Translations under genes and position numbers: made by a program
Shown here: positions 8,514 to 17,206 of the stretch, in pieces
Layout of the letters: every line of letters begins with the position of its first letter
Position numbering within the stretch: position 1 is the first letter of the stretch
Notes under the pieces: model-generated
What the model was told of the DNA's origin: nothing
Databases searched by the model: none
What the model saw: the letters and a program-made list of their open reading frames with translations, nothing else
Origin: Saprospiraceae bacterium
GTDB lineage: Bacteria > Bacteroidota > Bacteroidia > Chitinophagales > Saprospiraceae
Assembly (NCBI GenBank): GCA_041392805.1
Contig: JAWKLJ010000001.1
Span: forward strand, 2,666,001 to 2,730,000
Direction: 5' to 3'
Length of the DNA: 64,000 nucleotides

Positions 8514-9728
8514 ATGTTTTGGGAAATATTTCTTTTCGAATTAAAATATAGGATAAAGCGCCCGGCAACCTGGGCCTATTTTGGTATTCTACTCGTTTTT
8601 GGTGCACTCATTGCAGTGGACGGCGGCAATGGTAATGGCTCCGAGAAAGCCTTTGCCAATTCCGCGTTTCAAATTGCGATTTTCATGGCGATCATGAGTA
8701 TTTTTATGACCATGATGAGTTCTGCCGTGATGGGTGTTCCTGTGTATAGAGATATTGAACATGGGGTTAAAGATTACTACTTTTCTTATCCGGTCAATGA
8801 AAAAGGTTATTTGTTGGGACGCTTTTTAGGCTCCTTTCTGATCCTTATGCTGATCAGCCTGGGCTTGCACCTTGGAATGATCATCGGTTATTCCATAGGG
8901 CCGCTTGTTGGTTGGGAAGAAGCCGAGCGATTTGGGCCACTTCATTTATGGCATTATATCCAGCCAACTTTTACTTTATTATGGCCTAATTTATTCTTTA
9001 CGGGTACCATCTTTTTTTGTTTGGTCGCCCTGACACGAAAGGTATTTATTTCTTATGTTGGAAGTGTTCTCTTTTTCATTGGCTACCTGCTGGCGATCAA
9101 TCTTGCACGAGATGTCGCTAATAAGGAATTAACAGATATCCTTGACCCTTTTGCTTTTAACACCTTTAATAATGCAACCAAATATTGGACCCCCGTCGAA
9201 CAAAACGACATGGTACAGCCGCTGACAGGCAATTTCCTGATCAATAGATTGCTTTGGGTGGGTAGCGCCATATTGTTGTTGTTGTTCACCTTGTTCCGCT
9301 TTGATTTTGTTCGCTTTTTGGATAAGCGCCTGGGCAAAGCGAAAAAAGAGAAAACCAATGACAGTGCTGACACTAAAAGTTCCGTTAGCTGGACCTTGCC
9401 AAGGGTATTGCCTACTTTTTCTAATGGCCTGTTTTTTCAACAGATGCTAAAGCAAGCGTGGCTGGAATTTCGAAGTATCATCAAAGACGTATATTTCATC
9501 GCCATGATCGTTGGGGGCTTGCTATTTTTGTTTTTGGATGGCTGGTTGGGAAATACCATCTATGGTACGTCGAGCTTACCGATGACTTATTACATGATTG
9601 AATCTAAAAATGAGACTTATATCATTTTTGTTTTCATCATTATTATTTTCTATACCGGAGAAGTGGTACACCGGGATAAAAGCGTCGGTTTTGCCCAAAT
9701 TGCAGATGCTTTGGGCGTTGTTGCATAA
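8514..9728 (+). pseudogene. 5' part of an IS-disrupted ABC permease / M1 aminopeptidase fusion
   Basis: The native reading frame runs from ATG 8514 to 9713; the last 15 nt (9714-9728) are IS sequence ending in an accidental stop. An upstream TTG at 8490 is possible, but ATG 8514 gives the natural start MFWEIFLFELKYRIKRP. Multiple membrane segments are visible: AYFGILLVFGALIAV, FLILMLISLGLHLGMII, FVGSVLFFIGYLLA-type and FIAMIVGGLLFLFL. These are ABC-2-type permease helices. Joining 9713 to 10840 restores the frame exactly (residues FAQIADAL then PIPNWVSYG), giving about 1213 residues in the ancestral protein. Confidence 0.9.
9705..9713 (+). repeat. Left copy of 9-bp target site duplication
   Basis: GATGCTTTG immediately before the left IS end. 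The identical 9 bp follow the right end at 10831-10839. Confidence 0.95.
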
Positions 9729-9731
9729 AGA
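9714..9731 (+). repeat. IS left terminal inverted repeat
   Basis: 18 bp, reverse complement of 10813-10830. Similarity then weakens to about half of the next seven positions. Confidence 0.93.
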
Positions 9732-9800
9732 TGCGAGATTAGAAATAGGCCAAGGTTTGTATTTTTGAATTACGACAAACAAACCTACAATCCTCGACCT

Positions 9801-10778
9801 ATGGCAAAAGTAATATCAAAAGGGGCTAAGAATCAAGAGACGGCAGAAAAAAAGAAGTATCGAGTAAAGAATTGGAGTAGCTATAACCAAGCTTTGGTAG
9901 GGCGAGGCAACATTACCCTATGGTTTGATGAAAGTTTAGCCCAAGTATGGCATCATGATGGACCAGATCAGCAAGGCGCCCAATTTGTGTACTCAGATGA
10001 ATGTATATTAGCTTTGTTGGAATTGAAGGCTGTCTTTAGATTAGGTTATCGTCAATTACAGGGTTTTACGAATTCCTTATTGCGATTACTTAGGCTTGAT
10101 TTATCGGCTCCTAGCTATAGTCAAATATGTCGAAGAGCCCAGCAATTAGATGTAGATATTAAGGCTGCTAAATCAACTGGGCCGATGTATATCGTATTTG
10201 ATTCTACGGGCTTGAAGGTGTTTGGAGAAGGAGAATGGAAGGTTCGTAAACATGGCTATAATAAACGACGAACTTGGCGTAAGCTGCATTTGGGAGTGGA
10301 TGAATCCACTGGCTTTATTCATGCACAGGTACTGACAAAAAATGGAGAAGGAGATGGTGATTCTCAACAGTTCGCCGATCTACTGGAGCAAGTACAAAGT
10401 CCAGTAGATAGAGTAAGTGGGGATGGAGCCTATGACAGCTTTGATATCTGGGATTTATTGATAATTAAGGACATTGAGGGACATATCCCTCCACAAGAAA
10501 ATGCTGTGTATAAAGTAGATTCTCAGGGTAACCCGATGGACCATCCACGTAATCACATTCTAGATCAAATTGCGGAAAAGGGGATAAAGCAATGGAAACA
10601 GGATAGTGGGTATCATCGTAGAAGTCTCTCTGAAACGACTATGTTTAGGTTCAAGGCCATTTATGGCCCAGAATTATACTCTAGAAACCTCAGCAGTCAG
10701 AAAGTCGAAGCAGCCGTCAAAATTAGATGTTTGAATAAAATGACAGCCCAAGGTATGCCTATTTCAAAAGTTATTTGA
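9801..10778 (+). CDS. IS5-family DDE transposase
   Basis: A 325-residue protein from ATG 9801 (a TTG at 9765 would add 12 residues). The N-terminal YRVKNWSSYNQALVGRGNITLWFDE is the typical start of IS903-group transposases. DDE elements are visible: the first Asp in IVFDSTGLKVFGEGEW, the second in VSGDGAYDSFDIWD, and the Y-R-K/E region in YHRRSLSETTMFRFKAIYG. The catalytic residues appear intact and the frame is uninterrupted, so the element may be active. Confidence 0.93.
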   Translation: MAKVISKGAKNQETAEKKKYRVKNWSSYNQALVGRGNITLWFDESLAQVWHHDGPDQQGAQFVYSDECILALLELKAVFRLGYRQLQGFTNSLLRLLRLDLSAPSYSQICRRAQQLDVDIKAAKSTGPMYIVFDSTGLKVFGEGEWKVRKHGYNKRRTWRKLHLGVDESTGFIHAQVLTKNGEGDGDSQQFADLLEQVQSPVDRVSGDGAYDSFDIWDLLIIKDIEGHIPPQENAVYKVDSQGNPMDHPRNHILDQIAEKGIKQWKQDSGYHRRSLSETTMFRFKAIYGPELYSRNLSSQKVEAAVKIRCLNKMTAQGMPISKVI

Positions 10779-10812
10779 GGGGTATTTCAATAAAGGAAAG
10801 CTGTTTCCCGAT

Positions 10813-10830
10813 TCTTTATGCAACAACGCC
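10813..10830 (-). repeat. IS right terminal inverted repeat
   Basis: TCTTTATGCAACAACGCC, the exact complement of the left end, directly followed by the second GATGCTTTG. Confidence 0.93.
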
Positions 10831-10839
10831 GATGCTTTG
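10831..10839 (+). repeat. Right copy of 9-bp target site duplication
   Basis: GATGCTTTG, identical to 9705-9713. The host gene frame continues at 10840. Confidence 0.95.
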
Positions 10840-13281
10840 CCAATTCCCAACTGGGTCAGCTATGGATCCAAGTTTTTGGCCATGACTCTGGTTGCTCTCT
10901 TTTTGGTGTCCATGGTATGGGTGGTCGGGGTGACCAGCCAAACCTTGCAAGGGTACTTCAATTATGAGTTTGGCAAATACTTTACCGATTTATACTTGCT
11001 AGAATTCCCCTTATATATGCAGTTGGTCATCCTAGCCTTCTTCGTTCATATTTTGGTAAATAAAAAATTCCTGGGCCACGTGATTGCGATCAGCGTTTGG
11101 CTGGTATTATTTGGTATCAACACGATCGGCGAAGTCAACTTCAATATGTTTTTATACAGCTATCGCCCAAATTATTTGATATCAGATATGAATGGTTTTG
11201 GCCATTTCATGGCACCAGTGAGCTGGTTTAACGTGTATTGGCTGGCCTTGGGCGGCATCCTCCTAATCATTGGCAACTTATTATGGAATAGAGGTGCCGA
11301 AGACCACTGGAAATCCAGGCTCAAACTGATGCGCGGACGCTGGAACAAGAGAGCAGCAATGGGTGTGATAGGTCTTTTAGCCATCTGGGTATCTTCCGGG
11401 GCTTTCATTTATTATAATGTAAAAACCCTGAATTCCTATCAAACCAGCAAAACCCAGGAGAAGAACTCGGTTGCCTACGAAGAACAATACAGTAAATATG
11501 CCACTGTGATCCAACCCAAGATTATTACGGTGAATGTAAAAGCCGACATCTATGCCAAAGAAAGAAGGACTGAATTAAATGGCATTTTTAAAATTGTCAA
11601 TAAGAGCAGCCAAACGATTGATTCGCTATACCTCACTTTCACGGGTCCCAAGTCTCAATCCGATTTTACCGCCTTTACCATCGGCGGAAAAGAACCAGCG
11701 CAACTTTTCGCAGATGATAAACAGCGTTTTTATATTTATAAAATGCCTGATCCGATGTTGCCCGGCGATACCTTGGATATGAATATGCAAATCGCTGGTG
11801 GCTTCAAGGGTTTTCCGAATAGCGGTTATGGTCAAAACATTATATACAATGGCACTTTTTTCAACTCCGGCGCCTTCCCTTCTTTTGGGTATAATGCGGG
11901 GAGAGAATTGACCAGTGACCTGGATCGAAAGAAATATAAACTAGCACCAAAAGCATACAACGCTCCCCCGCAAACAGACCCTTTTGGCTTGTCCAATTTT
12001 CTTTTTGAAGATGATGCAGACTGGGTGATGTTTGAAGCTACCGTCAGCACTGATCCTGGCCAAATTGCTATTGCACCTGGCTATCTACAAAAAGAATGGG
12101 AAGAGAATGGCCGGCATTATTACCATTACAAAATGGACACTGAAATGCTGAATTTTTATAATTTCTCTTCTGCCAATTATGAAGTAGCCCGTGATGTGTG
12201 GAGTGGCGCTGCTGGGGAGAAGGTCAACATTGAGATTTTCCATGATGCCAAGCACCATTACAATATTGATCGGTTTATCGGCGCCGTCAAAGCTTCTTTC
12301 GATTACTTTAACGCTAATTTTTCGCCTTACCAATTTCGGCAAATGCGCATCCTGGAATTTCCCCGATATTCCACCTTTGCCCAATCTTTTCCCAATACGG
12401 TTCCGTATGCAGAGAGCTTTGGTTGGGTAGGCGACTTTAGTGACCCGGATGACTCCGATTATGCCTTTTTTGTTACCGCACATGAGGTGGCGCACCAATG
12501 GTGGGCCCATCAGATCACCCCCAGTAATACCAGGGGCGCCAATCAACTGAGTGAAACGATGGCTGAATATGCTGCCCTGATGGTGATGAAAAAAGAATAT
12601 GGTGGAGAAGCCATGCAAAAGTTCCTCAAATATGAGCTCGACCGCTACCTCTCCGGCCGTGCTGGAGAGTCCAAGTTTGAGAAAACCTTATTAGATAATG
12701 ACAATCAGGCTTACGTTTGGTATCGAAAAGGATCGCTGATCATGTACGCTTTACAGGATTATGTCACTGAAGATTCTCTCAATCGGGCTTTTAGTGATTT
12801 CCTGAAAGATGCGGCCTTCCGCCCTGAGCCACCCTTTGCCAATTCGTTGGAGTGGTATAGCTATATCGAATCGGCCACCCCAGATTCGCTGCGATATTTC
12901 ATTGAGGATAGTTTCAAAAAAATCACCCTCTATGAAAACAGGATGAAAACCGTTACCTACGAATCCTTAGCGGATGGCAAATACAAGGTTAAACTGACTT
13001 TTGATTCCAAAAAAATCTACTACGATGGCAATGGCCTCGCACTAGAAGAGCCTACTGCTGCCAACCTGATTGAAATTGGAATCTTTGGCGAGGATGGGAA
13101 AAATGAGAAGGGCATGAAAAAAATGGAGCCTATTTACCTGCAAAAACATTGGATCAAACCTGGCGAAAACAGCCTGGAATTTACCATTGATTCCAAACCA
13201 GTCAAAGCAGGTATTGACCCTTATAATAAATTGATCGACCGGATTTCAGATGACAATATGATCCCGGCTGAGGAGTTGTAA
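10840..13281 (+). pseudogene. 3' part of the disrupted ABC permease / M1 aminopeptidase fusion
   Basis: 813 codons continue the frame of 8514-9713. The first part carries five to six more membrane helices (for example FLAMTLVALFLVSMVWVVGV and AAMGVIGLLAIWVSSGAFIYY). The C-terminal about 600 residues are an extracytoplasmic M1 metallopeptidase domain. Its HEVAHQWWAHQ zinc motif is followed about 19 residues later by the third ligand in QLSETMAEYAAL. This ABC-M1 fusion layout is known in Bacteroidetes. Translation could restart at TTG 10837, but no promoter is evident and the permease core would be missing. The piece is therefore treated as non-functional remains, with a small chance that it is still expressed as a membrane-tethered peptidase. 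Confidence 0.88.
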
Positions 13282-13315
13282 GATTCCCAGTGATTTCTTC
13301 CGTCTCTTAATGAAA

Positions 13316-13741
13316 TTAGTGCTGATCAAATAGGATGGGATTGCCATCTGGGTCGATAATAGAAAAGGTACACGGACCTGCTTCCTTGTCCATGCCAGAA
13401 GCAAATGCCGTTTCCAGGCCCTGCGCGACTACATGTTTGTATATCGACCTTAAATCTGTTGGATTATAGGTCATCGTATTCTTGGGAAACATCCCTTGAA
13501 AGAGGCCTATTTTATGTTGCCCATTTTTCAATACCATCCATTTTTGCTCCACTCCGCCTGCTCCGGGGAGGGCTTCAAAGCCGAGTTTTTGGTAAAAAGC
13601 ATAAGAAACCGCAATATCCTTTACAGAAAGTGCTAAATAACTCGTTCCAAAATCCATGTCGATTGATTTTTTTGAAGTAAAAGAAAAACAAGCGATAGTC
13701 AGGCAAAGTACACTTACCAATAAAATTACATCTTTTTTCAT
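13316..13741 (-). CDS. VOC (glyoxalase/bleomycin-resistance) superfamily protein with signal peptide
   Basis: 141 residues from ATG 13741. This start gives MKKDVILLVSVLCLTIACFSF, a clear signal sequence, and avoids overlap with the upstream AraC gene. The mature part is one VOC module: YLALSVKDIAVSYAFYQKLGF, a central WMVLKNGQHKIGLF strand and a terminal CTFSIIDPDGNPILFDQH. VOC proteins bind metal-dependent ligands or sequester small molecules, and no specific substrate can be read. The gene starts 20 bp after the AraC-family gene on the same strand, so they probably form an operon. Confidence 0.85.
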   Translation of the reverse strand: MKKDVILLVSVLCLTIACFSFTSKKSIDMDFGTSYLALSVKDIAVSYAFYQKLGFEALPGAGGVEQKWMVLKNGQHKIGLFQGMFPKNTMTYNPTDLRSIYKHVVAQGLETAFASGMDKEAGPCTFSIIDPDGNPILFDQH

Positions 13742-13761
13742 CCGACTTATTTTATAATTAA

Positions 13762-14661
13762 TTACATCTTTTCCACGGGCACCAGGCACTTCAAATCAAA
13801 ACGATCCCAACCGATTTTTTCCGGTCCTTTCAAAAATTCTTCAATGGCGGGGAAATGCCGAGGAACATAACCACTCTGAGGCAACCAAACTTTATACAAA
13901 TAGTCCCAAGCTTGGGCTACCTTATGAATGTCTCCTTCGCAATGTAGCGAAGCGTATAAACCACCTGGAATAACACCTTGCTCCATTTTACCAAGCTCCT
14001 CATATAGTTGCTCTCGAGAAATTGCAAAGTCATAACGATATTTTTGACTAGGCGTCACTTCAGGGTCATCAATTGACATGCCGAAACGCCGAGCTGTTTT
14101 AGGGTTGATGCCGACCGTTTCCGCCCAAGCCATCAATGTGTGATAACTATCCAACAAGCCACTACCATCTGCCCCAAAAATAGCTCTGATGAAGGCAATG
14201 GGAACCGCTACTTCTTCTCGGACCGTAACCTCAAAGGCACTCTGAGGCATTGCTCTGCTTTTCTCGTATGCAAGGTAAAAGCTCCCCTCTTCCTCCTCTT
14301 GATAAATCTTGCTTTTTTGTAGGGTTTTATCTCTTTTAAAATGCCATGCAGTAAACCCAAAACGCTGTTTAAACTGTCGAGAAAAATTCTCAGGTGAAGG
14401 GAAGCCACAATCATAGGCTATTTTTGTAACCGTAGTGGAAGGTTGGTGTTTCAATAAAAAAACGGCCTTTTCCAAGCGTTTTCGCAGGATATATTCATAA
14501 GGATTTTCCGTCACCAATGCTTTAAATATGCGTTGAAAATGGAAGGGGGAAAAATGGGAAATCCGAGCAAGTAAGGTCAGGTGTAAGTCCTCCCCAAGGT
14601 GTTGGTCAATGTATTGAAGTACCCGATTGAGGTTTTCAAAATAGTAGTTTTTCACAGCCAT
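13762..14661 (-). CDS. AraC-family regulator with GyrI-like effector domain
   Basis: 299 residues. The N-terminal about 100 residues contain the double helix-turn-helix of AraC proteins (LGEDLHLTLLARISHFSPFHFQRIFKAL, then TTVTKIAYDCGFPSPENFSRQFKQRFG). Residues about 140-295 form a GyrI-like small-molecule binding domain (FIRAIFGADGSGLLDSYHTLMAWAE; PGGLYASLHCEGDIHKVAQAWDYLY). This N-HTH/C-GyrI order matches Rob/SbmC-like regulators, which respond to toxic or amphipathic compounds. The downstream VOC gene is a plausible partner. Confidence 0.93.
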   Translation of the reverse strand: MAVKNYYFENLNRVLQYIDQHLGEDLHLTLLARISHFSPFHFQRIFKALVTENPYEYILRKRLEKAVFLLKHQPSTTVTKIAYDCGFPSPENFSRQFKQRFGFTAWHFKRDKTLQKSKIYQEEEEGSFYLAYEKSRAMPQSAFEVTVREEVAVPIAFIRAIFGADGSGLLDSYHTLMAWAETVGINPKTARRFGMSIDDPEVTPSQKYRYDFAISREQLYEELGKMEQGVIPGGLYASLHCEGDIHKVAQAWDYLYKVWLPQSGYVPRHFPAIEEFLKGPEKIGWDRFDLKCLVPVEKM

Positions 14662-14691
14662 AGTCTTTAAATATTAGTTCATTTGGCCAAA

Positions 14692-15162
14692 TCAATCCAC
14701 CCGCAACACCGTCGAATGGCGGAGCTCCGTCATGACAAAGGAGCTCTGAACCTTCCCGATATTCTCCAGGGCTGCCAGTTTCTTGGAGACAAAGTGCCGG
14801 TACACCTCCATGTCCCGCACCACGACCTTTAACAAATAATCAAACATCCCGGCAATGTGATAGCACTCCATCACCTCTGGCAAATGGATGACATCTGCTT
14901 CAAATCGTTCCAAAAATTCAGCATGGTGCACTTTGAGTGATACGGTACAAAAAACAACCATCGATAAGCCAATCTTTTGCCGGTCTACCAAGGCTGTATA
15001 GCCCTTGATAAAACCCTCTCGCTCCAGTCGTTTAATCCGTTCAAAAATTGGCGTATTCGTCATGTTCAAATGATGCGCCATTTCTTTGATGGTCGTTTTA
15101 GCGTCCGCCTGCAATAACTGGAGGATGCGTTTATCAATAGCATCCAATAAGAGTGGTTCCAT
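14692..15162 (-). CDS. Lrp/AsnC-family transcriptional regulator
   Basis: 156 residues. The N-terminal winged helix reads LDAIDKRILQLLQADAKTTIKEMAHHLNMTNTPIFERIKRLEREGFIKG, followed by the RAM ligand-binding domain (VFCTVSLKVHHAEFLERFE; VMECYHIAGMFDYLLKVVVRDMEVYRHF). Members sense amino acids. The divergent PLP enzyme at 15450 is a likely target (inference from neighbourhood; Lrp-type regulators often control an adjacent divergent amino-acid enzyme). Confidence 0.95.
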   Translation of the reverse strand: MEPLLLDAIDKRILQLLQADAKTTIKEMAHHLNMTNTPIFERIKRLEREGFIKGYTALVDRQKIGLSMVVFCTVSLKVHHAEFLERFEADVIHLPEVMECYHIAGMFDYLLKVVVRDMEVYRHFVSKKLAALENIGKVQSSFVMTELRHSTVLRVD

Positions 15163-15290
15163 AGGCTAGAAAAATTTTCTTTACAACAACTCACACTTAA
15201 GCACTAAAAGATTTTAATTCTATAATAATCAAATATATAGATTTAATTTCTTTATAAATTATTTATTATAGAAATGTTTACCACAAAGAC

Positions 15291-15298
15291 TAATTTTG
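15291..15298 (+). promoter_or_regulatory. Possible Bacteroidetes -7 element for the PLP gene
   Basis: TAATTTTG matches TAnnTTTG. No clear -33 TTG lies at the usual distance, so this is tentative. If used, transcription would start just before the hairpin element at 15314 and place that element in the 5' leader. Confidence 0.35.
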
Positions 15299-15305
15299 AA
15301 GTATA

Positions 15306-15432
15306 AATCATCTGGTTCTTTGACAAATCTCGTGATCTAAAGGCAATCATAAAAAGAAAGCAACACTTCCTTTGGTCGTTTTTGCTTCCTTTTTATGATT
15401 GCCCACGAGATTTGTCAAAGAAGGAATCATCC
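15306..15432 (+). mobile_element. Hairpin MITE-like element, family A copy 1, with 8-bp direct repeats
   Basis: The element core is 15314-15424 (111 bp). It is flanked by AATCATCT (15306-15313) and AATCATCC (15425-15432), an 8-bp duplication with one change. It folds into one long hairpin: 15316-15333 with 15405-15422 (18 bp, TTCTTTGACAAATCTCGT), an internal loop, then 15342-15363 with 15382-15403 (21 of 22 pairs), and an 18-nt loop. It is nearly identical to 38846-38956 and lies 25 bp before the start codon of the PLP gene. Confidence 0.85.
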
Positions 15433-15449
15433 AAATAAAGTCTTTAAAT

Positions 15450-16739
15450 ATGAAAATATCCGAATGCCAGCCTGAAAGTTTAATGATGTCTTATGGATAC
15501 AAGCCATCCCTTTCCGAAGGCGCTATTAAATGTCCTATTTTTCAGACCTCCACTTTTGTTTTCAATAGTGCAGAAGAGGGGAAAGCTTATTTTGAAGTTG
15601 CCTATGGACTCCGGGAGAAAGGGGAAGGCGAAGAATTGGGTCTCATCTATAGCCGCCTGAACAATCCTGATTTGGAGATATTGGAGAACCGCCTTTGTCT
15701 CTGGGATCAGGCGGAAGATTGTGCTGTTTTCGAAAGTGGGATGTCTGCCATTTCTACCTGTCTGTTTGAGTTTTTAAAACCAGGAGATTTGTTATTATAC
15801 AGTAATCCTTTATACGGCGGAACCAATCATTTTATTAAAGCAGTGCTACCTAAATTTGGCGTCCACACCTTGGGTTTTATGCCTGATCAATCTCCGGAAG
15901 CCATTAAAAGCATGCTCGAAGCTTCCGGCCTTGCGGACCATTTGGCTATGATTTATATTGAAACCCCTGCCAATCCAACCAATCATTTAATTGACATCAA
16001 GGCTTGTGCTGCGCTGGCCGAAGCCTTTTCCAACAAAGACAAAAAGGTGTTGCTGGCGGTTGATAATACATACCTGGGGCCACTTTGGCAGCATCCTTTA
16101 AGCCTTGGAGCTGACCTGGTCTTGTATTCTGCTACCAAGTACATCGGTGGACATAGTGACGTGATTGCCGGTGCATGTTTGGGGTCTAAGGAAATTATTC
16201 GGCGTATTAAAACGCTCCGCACTTTCTTAGGCAACATGGCTGGCCCCTGGACGGGCTGGCTCCTGATGCGCAGCCTCGAAACACTTAAGGTGAGGATGGA
16301 CCAACAAGCGCGTAATGCCAAAGCCGTGGCAGCTTATTTGGCCCAACACCCGAAGGTTGAAAAAGTCTACTACCTGGGACACCTAAGCCCTGCCGACGGT
16401 GTCCAATATGAGATTTTCCGGCAACAGTGCAAGACAGCAGGGGCGATGGTGTCCTTTGACATCAGAGGAGGCGAAAAGGCAGCCTTTTCCTTTCTGAATA
16501 AGCTTCGATTGGTTAAACTCGCGGTGAGCCTGGGGAGCACCGAGTCGCTGGTGCAACACCCCGCCAGTATGACCCATGCAGGTGTAGACAAGGATCAAAG
16601 GGAGGCCCTGGGCATTACCGATAGCTTGGTCCGGCTTTCTGTTGGGGTGGAATATGAGGGCGACTTGATTCGGGACCTGGAGCAAGCTTTAGAGGGTATT
16701 GAAATTAAGCAAAAGGAAACACTCGTTCTTACTCAATAA
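15450..16739 (+). CDS. Cystathionine gamma-synthase / methionine gamma-lyase family PLP enzyme
   Basis: 429 residues from ATG 15450; an upstream in-frame ATG at 15399 lies inside the hairpin element, so the later start is chosen. The PLP lysine is in LYSATKYIGGHSD and the preceding Asp in LAVDNTYLGPL. ESGMSAIST and NPLYGGT bind the cofactor phosphate and ring in this fold. SLGSTESLVQHPASMTH near the C terminus is the substrate-carboxylate region. Family members make or break C-S bonds of cystathionine, homocysteine or methionine. The divergent Lrp-family gene favours a catabolic methionine gamma-lyase-like role (inference). Confidence 0.9.
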   Translation: MKISECQPESLMMSYGYKPSLSEGAIKCPIFQTSTFVFNSAEEGKAYFEVAYGLREKGEGEELGLIYSRLNNPDLEILENRLCLWDQAEDCAVFESGMSAISTCLFEFLKPGDLLLYSNPLYGGTNHFIKAVLPKFGVHTLGFMPDQSPEAIKSMLEASGLADHLAMIYIETPANPTNHLIDIKACAALAEAFSNKDKKVLLAVDNTYLGPLWQHPLSLGADLVLYSATKYIGGHSDVIAGACLGSKEIIRRIKTLRTFLGNMAGPWTGWLLMRSLETLKVRMDQQARNAKAVAAYLAQHPKVEKVYYLGHLSPADGVQYEIFRQQCKTAGAMVSFDIRGGEKAAFSFLNKLRLVKLAVSLGSTESLVQHPASMTHAGVDKDQREALGITDSLVRLSVGVEYEGDLIRDLEQALEGIEIKQKETLVLTQ

Positions 16740-16753
16740 TTGATCAGATTACC

Positions 16754-16829
16754 TATGGAAACAGATCAAGCAACAACAAGGCAAATGAAATAAATTCAAG
16801 TGATTGATCTGTTTCTATACTATTTTTTT
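16754..16829 (+). terminator. Intrinsic terminator after the PLP gene
   Basis: 16754-16769 (TATGGAAACAGATCAA) pairs with 16804-16819 over 16 positions, one of them G-T, leaving a 34-nt loop. A T7 run follows. It lies just after the stop at 16739. Confidence 0.7.
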
Positions 16830-16889
16830 ATAAGCGGGCGTTATTAAGGGCGATAGATATATTTTTATTTCTTATACAAACTATTTGTT

Positions 16890-17129
16890 ATGATCTTAGG
16901 AAAAAAATATCATCCATCCCCAGCCACACCAGCACAAAGTAGTAGCGATGAATGGTCCTCCACTCACACCCCCAATGGATCACGCAGATTAGAAAAAAAA
17001 CTTGTTGCAGATGCCCGTTATGACCGCGATTCCGTTGCAGGTTCTGCTAGTAACCACGAACATTTATTATTTGCTGGATTATGTATGGCCAGCCTCTTTA
17101 TGCTATTGTACAGCATAGGCATTATTTGA
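16890..17129 (+). CDS. Small protein with C-terminal membrane anchor, function unknown
   Basis: 79 residues from ATG 16890. The N-terminal about 55 residues are polar and Ser/Arg-rich. The C terminus (HLLFAGLCMASLFMLLYSIGII) is one hydrophobic helix, giving a tail-anchored layout. It sits in a gap between two genes and overlaps nothing on the other strand, which supports it being real. I recognise no family. Confidence 0.4.
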   Translation: MILGKKYHPSPATPAQSSSDEWSSTHTPNGSRRLEKKLVADARYDRDSVAGSASNHEHLLFAGLCMASLFMLLYSIGII

Positions 17130-17206
17130 GTTACAGAGCACTATTGCCTCCAACAGACTTTGCCATTTTACACTTCACCTAAACCTTCCCACCCAGTTTA
17201 TTAAAA

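Larger units (their letters stand above)
9714..10830 (+). mobile_element. IS5-family insertion sequence (IS903-group-like), 1117 bp
   Basis: The ends are 18-bp perfect inverted repeats (GGCGTTGTTGCATAAAGA at 9714-9731; its complement at 10813-10830), flanked by a 9-bp direct repeat. The TIR start GGCxTTGTTGxATAA and the 9-bp duplication are the hallmarks of the IS903 group of IS5. A single transposase gene lies inside. The perfect TIRs and perfect target duplication suggest a recent, intact copy. It interrupts an ABC permease gene. Confidence 0.93.
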
